A stretch of DNA of 64,000 bases from Streptomyces gardneri (GCF_006539185.1 NZ_BJMN01000030.1:1-64000), one strand, 5' to 3'; numbered from the stretch's first letter, positions 35,261 through 44,051 are shown. Notes: generated by a model not told the origin, from the letters alone. A program made the numbers and translations.

Positions 35261-35941
35261 ATGCAGGAAGAGAACAGAGGCGTCACCCGCTGGCGCAGAT
35301 CGGCGTTCCTGGCTCTGCCCGCGACCATCGCCGTGGCGGCCATGGCCACGGCGATGGTGCAGGGCGCGCTCGCCGCGAACCTCTCGCTGACGAGCGTCCC
35401 CTTCACCCTCAGCTCGAAGACCGTCGCCGCTCCGCAGGGCATCGGCGCGGTCATGCACACCATCGACGCCAGCGGGGCCAAGGGCGCCGCCGAGGTCGGC
35501 ATCGCCAAGGCGGGCCTCGACGGCATCTGCGTCCACGCCGTCCAGTCCGTCAACCTCCCGGTCATCGGCAGCCTCGGCACCTGGTCGCTCAACATCTCCT
35601 CACCGGCGGCGGCGACCCCGCTCACCAGCGACCAGCTCGTCGCCGGAGCCGGGCTCCAGGCGAACAAGCTGGTCCTCGACGCCCAGTCGCTCAAGGCGGC
35701 CACCGCCACGCTCAACGCGAGCGACACCACCCCGAACGTGATCGGCGCCGCCGCCGACGGCGCCGGGATCAAGGGCACCGGCATCAACGACGGCACCCCG
35801 GGCCAGTTCGGCCTGGACGCCACCGGCGGCCGGACCGACATCAAGAACCTCAACGCCGACGCCAACGGCGCGACGATCTCCGGCGCGATCACCCTGCCGG
35901 ACCTCGCCATCGCGGTCGCCCACGGCGACAAGCCCTGCTGA
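35261..35941 (+). CDS. DUF6230 family exported protein (copy 1)
   Basis: 226 residues. A cytosolic stretch with WRR, one hydrophobic segment (about 18-38, FLALPATIAVAAMATAMVQG) ending in ALA-AN, then a beta-rich domain starting NLSLTSVPFTLSSKTVA. Older annotations called this family 'cholesterol esterase' without catalytic evidence, and no Ser-His-Asp triad is evident. A single C-terminal Cys (GDKPC) and an internal DGIC pair could form a disulfide. ATG 35261 with GGGAG at 35251-35255. First gene of the operon; a strong hairpin separates it from the next. Confidence 0.82.
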   Translation: MQEENRGVTRWRRSAFLALPATIAVAAMATAMVQGALAANLSLTSVPFTLSSKTVAAPQGIGAVMHTIDASGAKGAAEVGIAKAGLDGICVHAVQSVNLPVIGSLGTWSLNISSPAAATPLTSDQLVAGAGLQANKLVLDAQSLKAATATLNASDTTPNVIGAAADGAGIKGTGINDGTPGQFGLDATGGRTDIKNLNADANGATISGAITLPDLAIAVAHGDKPC

Positions 35942-35956
35942 GTCCGGCCTGACACC

Positions 35957-35994
35957 GCCGGGGATCCGCGTCTCCAGGGACGCGGATCCCCGGC
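35957..35994 (+). terminator. 16-bp perfect hairpin between the first and second genes of the DUF6230 operon
   Basis: GCCGGGGATCCGCGTC (35957-35972), loop TCCAGG, GACGCGGATCCCCGGC (35979-35994). It is followed by a C-run rather than T-run. Placed within an otherwise tightly coupled operon, it probably gives partial termination or protects the first gene's mRNA. Confidence 0.75.
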
Positions 35995-36034
35995 CACGTC
36001 CCCCCCCAACCCCTGATCCCGACTGCGAGGGTCC

Positions 36035-36541
36035 ATGACCACCGATCCGACGCCCGAGCGGCCTGAGTCGTCCGAGCCGACCGCTCCCGTCACCCCCACC
36101 CCGCGCGGGGCCCGCCTGGCCTTTCGTCGCTGGCGCCGCACCCGGCCGTTCTGGGCGGCCCTCTGGACCGGGGCCGGCGGCTTCGTCATCTTCTTCCTGC
36201 CGATGGCACCGCTCGGCAAGATCCTCCAGGTCGGCGTCGGCGGTGTCGCGGGCATGGCCGGAGGCATCGTCCTCATGGCGATGGCCCTGCTGATCCTGCT
36301 GCTCCCGGGTCAGCGCCACACCGCCGGTGTCATCGCGGTGATCGCGGGAGTCGCCTCCTTCCCGCTCTCGAACCTCGGCGGGCTCTTCCTCGGCATGTTC
36401 CTGTCCGTCCTCGGCGGCTCGATGGCCTTCGCCTGGCTGCCCGAGAAGCCTGCCCGGAGGCGCGGCGGCCTCCTCCGCCGTATGCGGCCGGGCGCCGAAA
36501 CGCCCGTACCCGCCAAGTCCGTGGGGAGCGGATCCGTATGA
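36035..36541 (+). CDS. DUF6114 family membrane protein (copy 1)
   Basis: 168 residues. Pro/Thr-rich N-tail, then the conserved entry FRRWRRTRPFWAALWTGAGG and four hydrophobic helices (about 38-55, 63-85, 90-107, 112-128), then a basic C-tail. DUF6114 proteins are found beside DUF6230 genes; role unknown. ATG 36035 with GCGAGGG upstream. Its TGA overlaps the next ATG (ATGA). Confidence 0.82.
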   Translation: MTTDPTPERPESSEPTAPVTPTPRGARLAFRRWRRTRPFWAALWTGAGGFVIFFLPMAPLGKILQVGVGGVAGMAGGIVLMAMALLILLLPGQRHTAGVIAVIAGVASFPLSNLGGLFLGMFLSVLGGSMAFAWLPEKPARRRGGLLRRMRPGAETPVPAKSVGSGSV

Positions 36542-37314
36542 ATCACCTGACGACCCGTCTCGGCCCGTCCGTCGGCCGGGTGTGCGCGAGAGGCACCCGC
36601 GCCGTCACGGAATGGAACGCCCGGATGCTCGCCGAGGCCTCCGACGGCACCCGGCGCGGCACCCGTTGGGGGCGCGGCGCCCTCGCCCTCGTACCCTCGG
36701 CGCTCGCCGTCGGGGTCCTGGGCACCGCGCTGGCGCAGGGCGCGCTCGCCGCCAACTTCAGCGTCACCGGGCAGCCCTTCACCCTGACCTCCAACGGGGT
36801 CGAGGGCTCCGGCTTCGGGGCCATCGTCAACACCCCCGCCGTCGGGCGCCCGGACGGCACCACGACCACCAACACGGCGATGGCACGCGTCGGTTTCGCG
36901 AGCGCCGGCCTCGCCGGGCTGTGCGGCATCGTCCACCAGACGATCGCGGGAGTCCCGTACTCGCTGCTCCTGACGGGCGGCCAGAAGGTGACGGCCGCAC
37001 CGCCCGGCACGTTCACCACCGACATCGACGCGTCGAACCTCTACATCCAGGCCACCGAACTGCAGGCGTACGGGCCGACCACCCTCCAGAACGCGGTGCT
37101 CGGCCAGTCTGCCGACCAGGTCACCGTGGCCGGAAAGCCGCTCACGGGCGCGCTGCCCGGCGGGTTCGGACTCGGCTCGGCGGGCGGCGAGGGAGGCAGC
37201 TCGATCACCCTGCACGGGCTGAGCGCCACCGCGTACGACGCCGAGATGGCGGGGGCGCTCGTGCTTCCGGACCTGAAGATCAGGGTCGTCGCGGGATCGG
37301 CCACGGCATGCTGA
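36538..37314 (+). CDS. DUF6230 family exported protein (copy 2)
   Basis: 258 residues. Longer cytosolic head than copy 1 (about 55 residues), then a hydrophobic segment (ALALVPSALAVGVLGTALAQ) and the same join GALAANFSVTGQPFTL. The exported domain keeps a Cys in AGLCGIV and a terminal Cys (SATAC), matching the paired cysteines of copy 1. ATG 36538 overlaps the previous stop by 4 nt. The copies share organisation but have diverged strongly. Confidence 0.82.
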   Translation: MNHLTTRLGPSVGRVCARGTRAVTEWNARMLAEASDGTRRGTRWGRGALALVPSALAVGVLGTALAQGALAANFSVTGQPFTLTSNGVEGSGFGAIVNTPAVGRPDGTTTTNTAMARVGFASAGLAGLCGIVHQTIAGVPYSLLLTGGQKVTAAPPGTFTTDIDASNLYIQATELQAYGPTTLQNAVLGQSADQVTVAGKPLTGALPGGFGLGSAGGEGGSSITLHGLSATAYDAEMAGALVLPDLKIRVVAGSATAC

Positions 37315-37763
37315 GCGGGGCGGCTCGGAGCGATCGGGCGGATCGCGCGGGTCGGGCAGCTCGGGTCGTCGGGGCGGCTCGGGAGGGGTGCGGCCGGTGG
37401 GTCCGGTGGTTCAGGGCCTTTCGGCGGACCCGGCCGTTCTGGGGCGGGCTGTGGCTGATCGCCGGCGGGTGGACCGTCCTCAAGTTCTCCCTCAGCTCCC
37501 TCCAGTTGATCGTGAGCACCGGTTTCGGGGGCGTGGCCGGCTACCTCGTCGGCGGCGGGATGATCCTCTGCGGCCTGATCCCGATGGCGCTTCCCGCCCA
37601 GCGCTACACCTTCGGGCTCATCGGCGCGGTCCTCGCGGTCGTGTCCCTCGTCGTCTCCAACCTCGGCGGGTTCCTCGTCGGGATGGCGCTCGGCGTCCTC
37701 GGCGGTTCGATGACGGTCGGCTGGGGTGCCAAACGCCCGCGCCGCGGGGCGGTGGAAGGATGA
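37308..37763 (+). CDS. DUF6114 family membrane protein (copy 2)
   Basis: 151 residues from ATG 37308, overlapping the previous gene by 7 nt. The Ala/Arg-rich head leads to FRAFRRTRPFWGGLWLIAGG, the same entry motif as copy 1. Four hydrophobic helices follow, with GFGGVAGYLVGGGMILCGLI and LPAQRYTFGLIGAVLAVVSL parallel to copy 1, and a basic tail. The open frame extends upstream, but that part is antiphase to the DUF6230 gene and was not used. Confidence 0.8.
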   Translation: MLSGAARSDRADRAGRAARVVGAAREGCGRWVRWFRAFRRTRPFWGGLWLIAGGWTVLKFSLSSLQLIVSTGFGGVAGYLVGGGMILCGLIPMALPAQRYTFGLIGAVLAVVSLVVSNLGGFLVGMALGVLGGSMTVGWGAKRPRRGAVEG

Positions 37764-38377
37764 CGCGCCGCGTACCGTCCAAGCCGCTCGCCGTGACGAC
37801 CGCCCTGCTCCTCGCCGTGGCCACGGCCTTCTGGTCCGGGCAGCCGAGCAGCGCCGCCGGCCGGACCGCCGCCGCGCCCGAGCCGCTGGGCGTGCCCTTC
37901 CTGCCCGCGCCCGACCCGCTGCGCGTCACCATCGCGAGCATGGTCGCCGTCTCGATGACCGTCGACAGGAACGTCACCATCCGGCTCTCCGACGGGACGA
38001 CCAGGACGACGACCCAGTACACCTTCACCAAGCTCAAGATCCGCTCGCACATGAACGTGACCCAGCGGGCCGCGGGGCACACCGTCACCATCGACGTGCC
38101 GAACGAGGGCTCCCTCGGCGGCTACGACAGCGCGGGGAAGCCCGAGACGACCACGATGTGGGGGAACATCACCAACGTCTGCGTCCGGGTCCTCGTCAAG
38201 ATCTGCGGGGTACAGGGGCTGCTCGACTTCTTCGGCTCCCTCATCCCCCTGACCGCCGGGGCCGAGGACTTCGCCGGCGACATCTACGCGATCCGCACGG
38301 TCGACGACCATGCCGCCCTCGACTCCACGGACAACCCCGTCCACCTCCCCGGGACCATCACGGTGACCGTCCCGTGA
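37760..38377 (+). CDS. Exported protein of unknown family in the DUF6230 operon
   Basis: 205 residues. Signal-peptide-like N-terminus (TRRVPSKPLAVTTALLLAVA, then AFWSGQPSSAAG). The mature part has a beta-rich centre (VTIASMVAVSMTVDRNVTIR; TQYTFTKLKI), two cysteines close together (TNVCVRVLVKICG) and a C-terminal HLPGTITVTVP. Not recognised. ATG 37760 overlaps the previous stop (ATGA), and the next gene overlaps it by GTGA, so it is an integral member of the operon. Confidence 0.78.
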   Translation: MTRRVPSKPLAVTTALLLAVATAFWSGQPSSAAGRTAAAPEPLGVPFLPAPDPLRVTIASMVAVSMTVDRNVTIRLSDGTTRTTTQYTFTKLKIRSHMNVTQRAAGHTVTIDVPNEGSLGGYDSAGKPETTTMWGNITNVCVRVLVKICGVQGLLDFFGSLIPLTAGAEDFAGDIYAIRTVDDHAALDSTDNPVHLPGTITVTVP

Positions 38378-39063
38378 GCCTCCCCGAAGGGCGCACCCAC
38401 TGGCGCCGTTCGCTCGCCGTCGCCGTGCCCGCGCTCCTGGTGGCGGCCGGCCTCGGGTCCGCGATGGCGAGCGGCGCGCTCGCCGTCGGCCTCCGGATCC
38501 AGGACCGTCCCGTCGACTTCACGACCAGCAGCCTGTACGGGACGCAGTACGGCGCCGCGGTCGTCGACCAGGCCGTCGTCCGGCCCGACGGCACCACCGG
38601 CACGGTCCGGGTGCTCCGCATGGGCTTCGCCGACGGCGTGCTCAACGGCCTGTGCCTCAGCCAGCGCCAGCAGATCGCGGGAGTCACGTACACGCTGATG
38701 CTCACCCTGGGCGACGACAACCCCCGCTCCTGGGAGATCCGGACGAAGAACACCGTCCTCGACCTGCGCAGCGCCACCGGGGTCCTCGACATGGACGGCA
38801 TCGTCGACCTCAACGTCAACGGCGCCGACGTGAAGACGGTCAAGGACGCGACCGGGGCGTACGTCGCCAACCCGCTGGACAGTCCGCAGCATCGTTTCGG
38901 CATCCAGGCGCGGTACGCCAAGTTCGACCGGATCGTCGGCACCGCCCAGGACTTCCAGATCCCGGGCCTCCTCACCACCCCGAAACTCGCCCTCACCGTC
39001 AGACCGGGCACGGTCGCCTGCCCCGCCCCACCCGGGCCCGTCGGTACACCCGGGACGCCGTGA
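38374..39063 (+). CDS. DUF6230-like exported protein (copy 3)
   Basis: 229 residues. Short head with THWRRSLAVAVPALLVAAGL, then the family join GALAVGLRIQDRPVDFTTSS, parallel to GALAANLSLTSVPFTLSSK in copy 1. A Cys in LNGLCLSQRQ and one in TVACPAPPG near the end keep the two-cysteine pattern. The Pro/Gly-rich C-tail is unique to this copy. GTG 38374 overlaps the preceding stop. Last coupled gene of the operon. Confidence 0.78.
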   Translation: MSLPEGRTHWRRSLAVAVPALLVAAGLGSAMASGALAVGLRIQDRPVDFTTSSLYGTQYGAAVVDQAVVRPDGTTGTVRVLRMGFADGVLNGLCLSQRQQIAGVTYTLMLTLGDDNPRSWEIRTKNTVLDLRSATGVLDMDGIVDLNVNGADVKTVKDATGAYVANPLDSPQHRFGIQARYAKFDRIVGTAQDFQIPGLLTTPKLALTVRPGTVACPAPPGPVGTPGTP

Positions 39064-39105
39064 TGGCAGACTGCGGCCCTCACGGTCGACTCCTGGAGGT
39101 AACCG

Positions 39106-39162
39106 ATGGCGTGGCGGCGATCCGGACACGCGGCTCCCCCGAGCAGCGCGGGTTCCCGGTGA
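39106..39162 (+). CDS. Possible 18-residue upstream ORF with strong SD before the hydrolase
   Basis: GGAGGT (39095-39100) lies 5 nt before ATG 39106, a better-placed start than any in the hydrolase frame. The ORF (MAWRRSGHAA...) ends TGA at 39160-39162, overlapping in-frame GTG 39159 of the hydrolase. Either this is a coupled leader ORF or the SD serves GTG 39111 of the hydrolase. Confidence 0.3.
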   Translation: MAWRRSGHAAPPSSAGSR

Positions 39163-39815
39163 CCCCGGGGACCGGCTGCCGCGCGAGGCCGACCGAGCCC
39201 GGCACCCTGCTCGTACGCAGCGCGCCGGCGATGCCCGCCGCGGCGGTCCTGCTCCTCCACGGGGGCCGCGCCGACGGGCCGGAGCCGCCGCCCGCCCTCA
39301 ATCTGCCCGCGCTGCGCATGAGGCCCTTCGTCGGCGCCGTGACCCGCGCCGTCCGGGGCCGGGACGTGCTGGTCGCCGAGGTGCGGTACCGCCACCGCGG
39401 CTGGAACGGCCCGCGCGCCGACGCCGCCCGGGACGCCGAGGCCGCCCTCGTCCGGCTCCGGGAACGCGTCGGTCCCGTACCCGTCGTGCTCCTGGGCCAC
39501 TCCATGGGCGGTCGCGCCGCACTCAGCGCCGCCGGCGACCCGGCCGTCCGCGGTGTGGTCGCCCTCGCGCCCTGGTGCCCCACCGGCGAACCCGTCGACC
39601 ACCTCGGAGGCCGTCGGCTCTACCTCCTGCACGACGAGACCGACCGCGTCACCTCGGCGCGCGAGTCCTGGGACTTCGTCCGCAGGGCGCGGGCGGCGGG
39701 CGCGGACGCGGCGGGCATCCCGATGCCGACGGGCGGGCACGCCATGCTCCGGGGCGCCGGCTTCTGGCACCGGCGTGCGGCGGAACTCACGGCGGCGCTG
39801 CTCTCACACGGCTGA
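39111..39815 (+). CDS. Alpha/beta hydrolase family protein
   Basis: About 234 residues from GTG 39111; GTG 39159 is alternative. Features: AAAVLLLHGGRADG (oxyanion loop), LLGHSMGGRAALSA with nucleophile Ser, LYLLHDETDRVT with acid Asp, and GGHAML with the catalytic His. A small soluble hydrolase related to dienelactone hydrolase or esterases; substrate unknown. It follows the DUF6230 operon by about 50 bp and could be read through from it. Confidence 0.82.
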   Translation: MAAIRTRGSPEQRGFPVTPGTGCRARPTEPGTLLVRSAPAMPAAAVLLLHGGRADGPEPPPALNLPALRMRPFVGAVTRAVRGRDVLVAEVRYRHRGWNGPRADAARDAEAALVRLRERVGPVPVVLLGHSMGGRAALSAAGDPAVRGVVALAPWCPTGEPVDHLGGRRLYLLHDETDRVTSARESWDFVRRARAAGADAAGIPMPTGGHAMLRGAGFWHRRAAELTAALLSHG

Positions 39816-39851
39816 CGCACCCGGGCGCCTGCGGCCGACCACGGCCGCCTC

Positions 39852-40547
39852 CTAGGGGGTGAGCAGGTCGGCGCAGGCCTCGTACGTCGCGCGGTGCACC
39901 GCCCGTGCCAGCCGCGCGCCCCAGAGCGACCGCGGCCCGGCGAAGGCCTCGGCGGTCGGTTGTCCGCCGGACGGTCCGGTGGGCGAGGGCGCGGCCACGC
40001 AGACGGCGTCCGTCGGTGTGCCCGAGGCGTCCGCGCCGAGTTCGACGAGGGCCTGCACCTTCGCCTCGGTGGCGGTGGCGACCGCGTTGACGAGGGCGGC
40101 GTCCGTGAGAGGCACGGGCAGCGACACGACGATGTTGATCGTCCCGGGGCGCGGGGCCGCGACGCCGCCGGCGCCCGGAACGGCCGCCCAGCCCCGTACC
40201 CCGATCCCGGCCGTGACCACGGCCTCGGCGCCGCCGTCCGCCGCGTACCGCCGGTTCTCGACCGAGGCCGCCGTCATGAGCCCCACCCCGGGCCCTTCGA
40301 GCCCGGCCCCGGAGGCCAGCGCGCGGAGGTGGGAGACGGGGTCGAGCCGGTCGTAGCCGGGCGGGACCTGCGCGTTCAGGACCCAGGCCCGCTCCCCGAT
40401 GCCTCCGCCGAGGACGGCGCTCGACACCATCCGTACGCCGGATCCCGGGGCCCACACCAGGAGGGGCCACGCGCGGCCCTGCTCGGTGTGCGAGAGCAGG
40501 GCGGCGTCGGCCAGGGACGGGCTCGCGAGGAGGGTTCTGGGAAGCAC
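39852..40547 (-). CDS. cbiZ: Adenosylcobinamide amidohydrolase
   Basis: 231 residues with CbiZ family motifs: VLNAQVPPGYDRLDPVSHLR, then LMTAASVENRR, PGTINIVVSL and SGTPTDAVCVAAP. It hydrolyses adenosylcobinamide to adenosylcobyric acid, letting the cell salvage cobinamides into B12. TAGGGT on the minus strand (40559-40554) puts the GTG at 40547 six nt downstream (leaderless); GTG 40553 is an alternative. No other cobalamin gene is in the window. Confidence 0.88.
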   Translation of the reverse strand: MLPRTLLASPSLADAALLSHTEQGRAWPLLVWAPGSGVRMVSSAVLGGGIGERAWVLNAQVPPGYDRLDPVSHLRALASGAGLEGPGVGLMTAASVENRRYAADGGAEAVVTAGIGVRGWAAVPGAGGVAAPRPGTINIVVSLPVPLTDAALVNAVATATEAKVQALVELGADASGTPTDAVCVAAPSPTGPSGGQPTAEAFAGPRSLWGARLARAVHRATYEACADLLTP

Positions 40548-40575
40548 CCCCACACCCTAGGAGGTGTCCTGCGGC

Positions 40576-42813
40576 TCACCTCGACAGGGCCGCCATCACC
40601 TCCGCGGCCAGGGCGACGGGGTCTCCGGTCGGTGTCGTCGTGTACCGCTTGTGGCCGCGCGCCCAGGCGTCGTCCCTCGCGAACCAGTCGATGGGCTGTG
40701 GATCCGTACGATTCGCCAGCGCGGTGTCGAGACTCGCGAAGTACGCGGCCCAGCGGGGCGCATACACGTCCTGGATCAGACCGGCCCATTCGCGGTTGGC
40801 GTAGTCGTGCAGGCCGCCCGTCTCGCTCGGCACCCGGTCGCCCCAGGTGGTGAGGATCGAGCGGGCGTCGTACTCCAGCCGGTCGCGTTCGGCGCGGTCG
40901 GTCCCCCAGGCGCGGGCGTCGGCGAGCCACGGACCGAGCAGGAACCGCCGGTCGGAGGCGACCAGCCGCCCGAGCAGCTCCACCTGGGCGTTCCACTCGG
41001 CCACCAGCTCCCGGAACCGGGCCGCGTCCTTCACCTCGTACGCGGTCCTGATACGCGGCAGCAGGACGCGGCCACGGTTGGTGAGCGCCTGCCGTGCCAC
41101 GTCCACGACGTCGAAGCGGTAGGCGTCCGTGGCCCGCAGCTCGGGCGCCACCCGCAGCAGTTCGGCGAGCGCGCGCTCCACGGTGGCGGCGTCGTAGCGC
41201 ATGGCGCTCGGGCTCCAGCGTGCCGCCCTGGCCGCCGTGAGGCTCGGCCGCGCGGCGAGGAGGCCGTCCTGCGGTTCGCTCCACGTACCGGACGGCGTGC
41301 TGTACGGGCCGAGGCGCAACTGCTCCCACGCGGCGGCGGCGTGGGGGTCGGCACCGCCGTACCGCCGGGCGGCGTACGCCGCGAACCACGACCGGTGGTC
41401 GACCGGGCCCGGCTGCCAGGCGAGTTCGGTGAACAGGTCGAACGCGGCGGGGTTCCCGCCGGTGCCCTCCGGGAGGTAGGCGATGCCCCGCAGCGAGCTG
41501 CCGGGCGCGGTCAGCCACGTGTGGAAACGGTCGCCCCACACACCGGTGTTGGAGCCCAGGCTGGTGTGGCCGCCGAAGTTGCCGATCGAGCCGAAGGCGT
41601 ACGGCGTACCACCCCACTCGGTCTCGCGGTCGAGTCCGTCGTAGCGGTCGGAGAGCCCGTCGACGACGAGCACCCGACGGCGGTCCACGCCGCTCAGGAG
41701 AGCCTCGGAGGGATTGCGCTGCCAGCCGAGCATGACCCAGGTGGCGCCGGGGTGCGCCGCCTCCAGCGCCTGCTGGACGGCCCCGGCCGCTCCCGCCACG
41801 TCGACGGGCCCTGGGGTGCCGCCCTCGTGCAGCAGATCCATCTTGAACATGTCGCTGTCCCCGAACCGCCGCTGCTGGAACCAGTAGTACGTCGCGGCCA
41901 GCCGCGCGAAGACCGGCCCCGTGGGGTCCAGCCAGTCCGGCCGGGCGAACCCCACCCACTTGCCCTGCGGCACCGTGACCGCGCCGGGGTTCCGGGTGGC
42001 GAACTCCGGTGGCACCGTGCCGAAGAAGCCCGGCAGCACCGGGGTCATCCCCAGCGAACGCAGATGCTCCGCGATCTTGCTTCCCAGCGACGCGCGGGAC
42101 TCGATCAGCTGCTCGGAGACCGGTCCCGCGAAGCCCGACATGTTCTGCAGCAGCCACCAGCCCTGGTGGGCCGGGGCCGGGATCCAGTCGCGCAGCTCGG
42201 CCGCGGTGTAGCCGAACCGCTGGAGAGCGAGGTAGTACGCGTACTCGGCCCCCGTCGGGACGAAGACCTCGTTCACGCCGTGCAGCGCCATCAGGTCGAT
42301 GTCGTGCCGGTACGAGGCGAAGCCGCGGTAGGCGCCGGAGTAGCCCTCGTCGGTGTCGTTCAGTGCGTAGCGGTGTGGCACGGCCGCTTTGCGGGTGATG
42401 GTGCCGGTGACCTCGGGGAGCGTGGAGGGCAGACGGGCGAGGCTGTCGCCCGGCCATCCGATGTCGACGCCCGCGACCCGCTCCAGGTACCAGCCGACCC
42501 CGGCGAGGAGCGTGGCCGGTGAGGTGCCGCGTACCTGGATCGCCCCGGTCGTCCCGGAGACGGAGAAGTAGTCGCCGGAGGCGGGTTCGTCGACCGCGAC
42601 CAGCTCGAACTGCCCGGCCACGGAGGGCAGCAGGCGCTCCAGGCCGGCCCGGGCGGGCGAGGGGTCGAAGGCGGACGGGGGCGGCGGCCCGGGTACGGGT
42701 ACGGGGGCGGGGACGGGCGCGGCGGTCGTGGCGGCTGGGGAGACCGCGGTCAGGAGGGCGAGCGCCGCGACGACGAGGGTGGGACGGCATCGGAGGATCA
42801 GACGACTGGCCAT
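40576..42813 (-). CDS. Secreted alpha-N-acetylglucosaminidase (GH89, NAGLU family)
   Basis: 745 residues. Signal peptide (about 1-33) then a Pro-Val spacer (APVPAPVPVPG). NAGLU tim-barrel signatures: HGVNEVFVPTGAEYAYYLAL, AFGSIGNFGGHTSLGSNTG and GIAYLPEGTGGNPAAFDLFT. The HEGG near residue 365 and the PEG motif fall about where the family has its two catalytic Glu (from memory of the family). It releases terminal alpha-GlcNAc from glycans, an extracellular scavenging role. ATG 42813 with GGGAG four nt upstream. No transporter or regulator adjoins it. Confidence 0.88.
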   Translation of the reverse strand: MASRLILRCRPTLVVAALALLTAVSPAATTAAPVPAPVPVPGPPPPSAFDPSPARAGLERLLPSVAGQFELVAVDEPASGDYFSVSGTTGAIQVRGTSPATLLAGVGWYLERVAGVDIGWPGDSLARLPSTLPEVTGTITRKAAVPHRYALNDTDEGYSGAYRGFASYRHDIDLMALHGVNEVFVPTGAEYAYYLALQRFGYTAAELRDWIPAPAHQGWWLLQNMSGFAGPVSEQLIESRASLGSKIAEHLRSLGMTPVLPGFFGTVPPEFATRNPGAVTVPQGKWVGFARPDWLDPTGPVFARLAATYYWFQQRRFGDSDMFKMDLLHEGGTPGPVDVAGAAGAVQQALEAAHPGATWVMLGWQRNPSEALLSGVDRRRVLVVDGLSDRYDGLDRETEWGGTPYAFGSIGNFGGHTSLGSNTGVWGDRFHTWLTAPGSSLRGIAYLPEGTGGNPAAFDLFTELAWQPGPVDHRSWFAAYAARRYGGADPHAAAAWEQLRLGPYSTPSGTWSEPQDGLLAARPSLTAARAARWSPSAMRYDAATVERALAELLRVAPELRATDAYRFDVVDVARQALTNRGRVLLPRIRTAYEVKDAARFRELVAEWNAQVELLGRLVASDRRFLLGPWLADARAWGTDRAERDRLEYDARSILTTWGDRVPSETGGLHDYANREWAGLIQDVYAPRWAAYFASLDTALANRTDPQPIDWFARDDAWARGHKRYTTTPTGDPVALAAEVMAALSR

Positions 42814-43040
42814 CTGGCTCCCGATCGGGGAGGGCTCCTGCGCGGAGGAGGGCAACGACGAGGACTAAGGCGTGGCTCATTGTCGGGTGGCCCGTGCCGA
42901 TGGAGAGGGAGGCGGAGCCGTGGACCGAGCGATGCTCATCCCGTCGGACGCCCAGCGGAGGGATCGATCCCGCATGGCTTTCCCACGGGCCGCAGAGACA
43001 GGATCCCCCCGTGGCGGCCGCCGACACCCCGATGGCCGCG

Positions 43041-44051
43041 TCAGGCGTTGTCCGGGAGCGGGGCGGACTCGCCGACCAGGCCCGCGGCGCGGAGGTCGGT
43101 CCAGAACGCGGCGGGGATCGTCTCGGTGAGCGCGGCGGTGTCCTCGGCGATGCGGCTCGGGCGGGTGGCGCCGGGGATGACCGCTGCGGCGGCCGGGTGG
43201 GCCAGCGAGAACTGCAGCGCCGCGGCCTTGATGCTCACGCCGTGCCTCGCGGTCAGCGCCTTGAGCCTGTCGACGCGCTCGATGATCCCGGCGGGGGCCT
43301 TCCGGTACTCGAAGTGGGTGCCGCCGGCGAGGATGCCGGAGCTGTACGGACCGCCGACCACCATGTCGACGTTCTGCGCCTGGGCCATGGGGAGCAGGCG
43401 GGTCAGGGCGTGTTCGTGGTCGAGGAGGGTGTAGCGGCCGGCGAGGAGGAAGCCGTCGGGCCGCGGCTCGTCGAGGGCGAGCGTCAGCTCGATGGGCTCG
43501 GTCCTGTTGACGCCGAGGCCCCAGGCCTTGATGACGCCCTCGTCGCGCAGGCGGGACAGGACCCGGAAGGCGCCGGTGCGGGCCTCCTCGAACTTCCCGA
43601 GCCACTCGTCGCCGTGGAAGTCCTGGGCGATGTCGTGGACCCAGACCATGTCGAGCCGGTCGGTGCCCAGGCGCTTCAGGCTGTCCTCGACGGAGCGCTC
43701 GGTGGCCTCGGCCGTCCACTCGTGGACCATCTTGTTCGGGTTGCCGTGCTCGAACAGGCCGCCCTTCTCGCCCAGGTCGCGGGCGGCGGTCTCGTGCTCG
43801 TCGAGGACGACCCGGCCGACCTTGGTGGACAGGACGTACGTGTCGCGCGGCTTGGTGGCCAGGACTTCGCCGAGGCGGGTCTCGGCGAGACCGGCGCCGT
43901 AGAAGGGGGCCGTGTCGTAGAAGCGGATGCCGTGGCTCCAGGCGGCCTCGACGGTGGCGTGGGCCTCCTCGTCGGGGATCGCACGGAACATGTTGCCGAG
44001 CGGGGCGGTGCCGAAGCCGAGACGGCCGGGAAGGATTTCCTTGAGTGACAT
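43041..44051 (-). CDS. Aldo/keto reductase (first)
   Basis: 336 residues. NADPH-dependent aldo/keto reductase barrel: GRLGFGTAPLGNM at the start, catalytic tetrad Asp-Tyr in RFYDTAPFYGAG, Lys in VLSTKVGRVV, His in MVWVHDIAQD. Resembles the D-threo-aldose dehydrogenase/pyridoxal reductase subgroup. ATG 44051. It is 28 bp downstream of the second reductase on the same strand, so all four minus-strand genes up to 46648 may share a transcript. Substrate unknown. Confidence 0.88.
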   Translation of the reverse strand: MSLKEILPGRLGFGTAPLGNMFRAIPDEEAHATVEAAWSHGIRFYDTAPFYGAGLAETRLGEVLATKPRDTYVLSTKVGRVVLDEHETAARDLGEKGGLFEHGNPNKMVHEWTAEATERSVEDSLKRLGTDRLDMVWVHDIAQDFHGDEWLGKFEEARTGAFRVLSRLRDEGVIKAWGLGVNRTEPIELTLALDEPRPDGFLLAGRYTLLDHEHALTRLLPMAQAQNVDMVVGGPYSSGILAGGTHFEYRKAPAGIIERVDRLKALTARHGVSIKAAALQFSLAHPAAAAVIPGATRPSRIAEDTAALTETIPAAFWTDLRAAGLVGESAPLPDNA

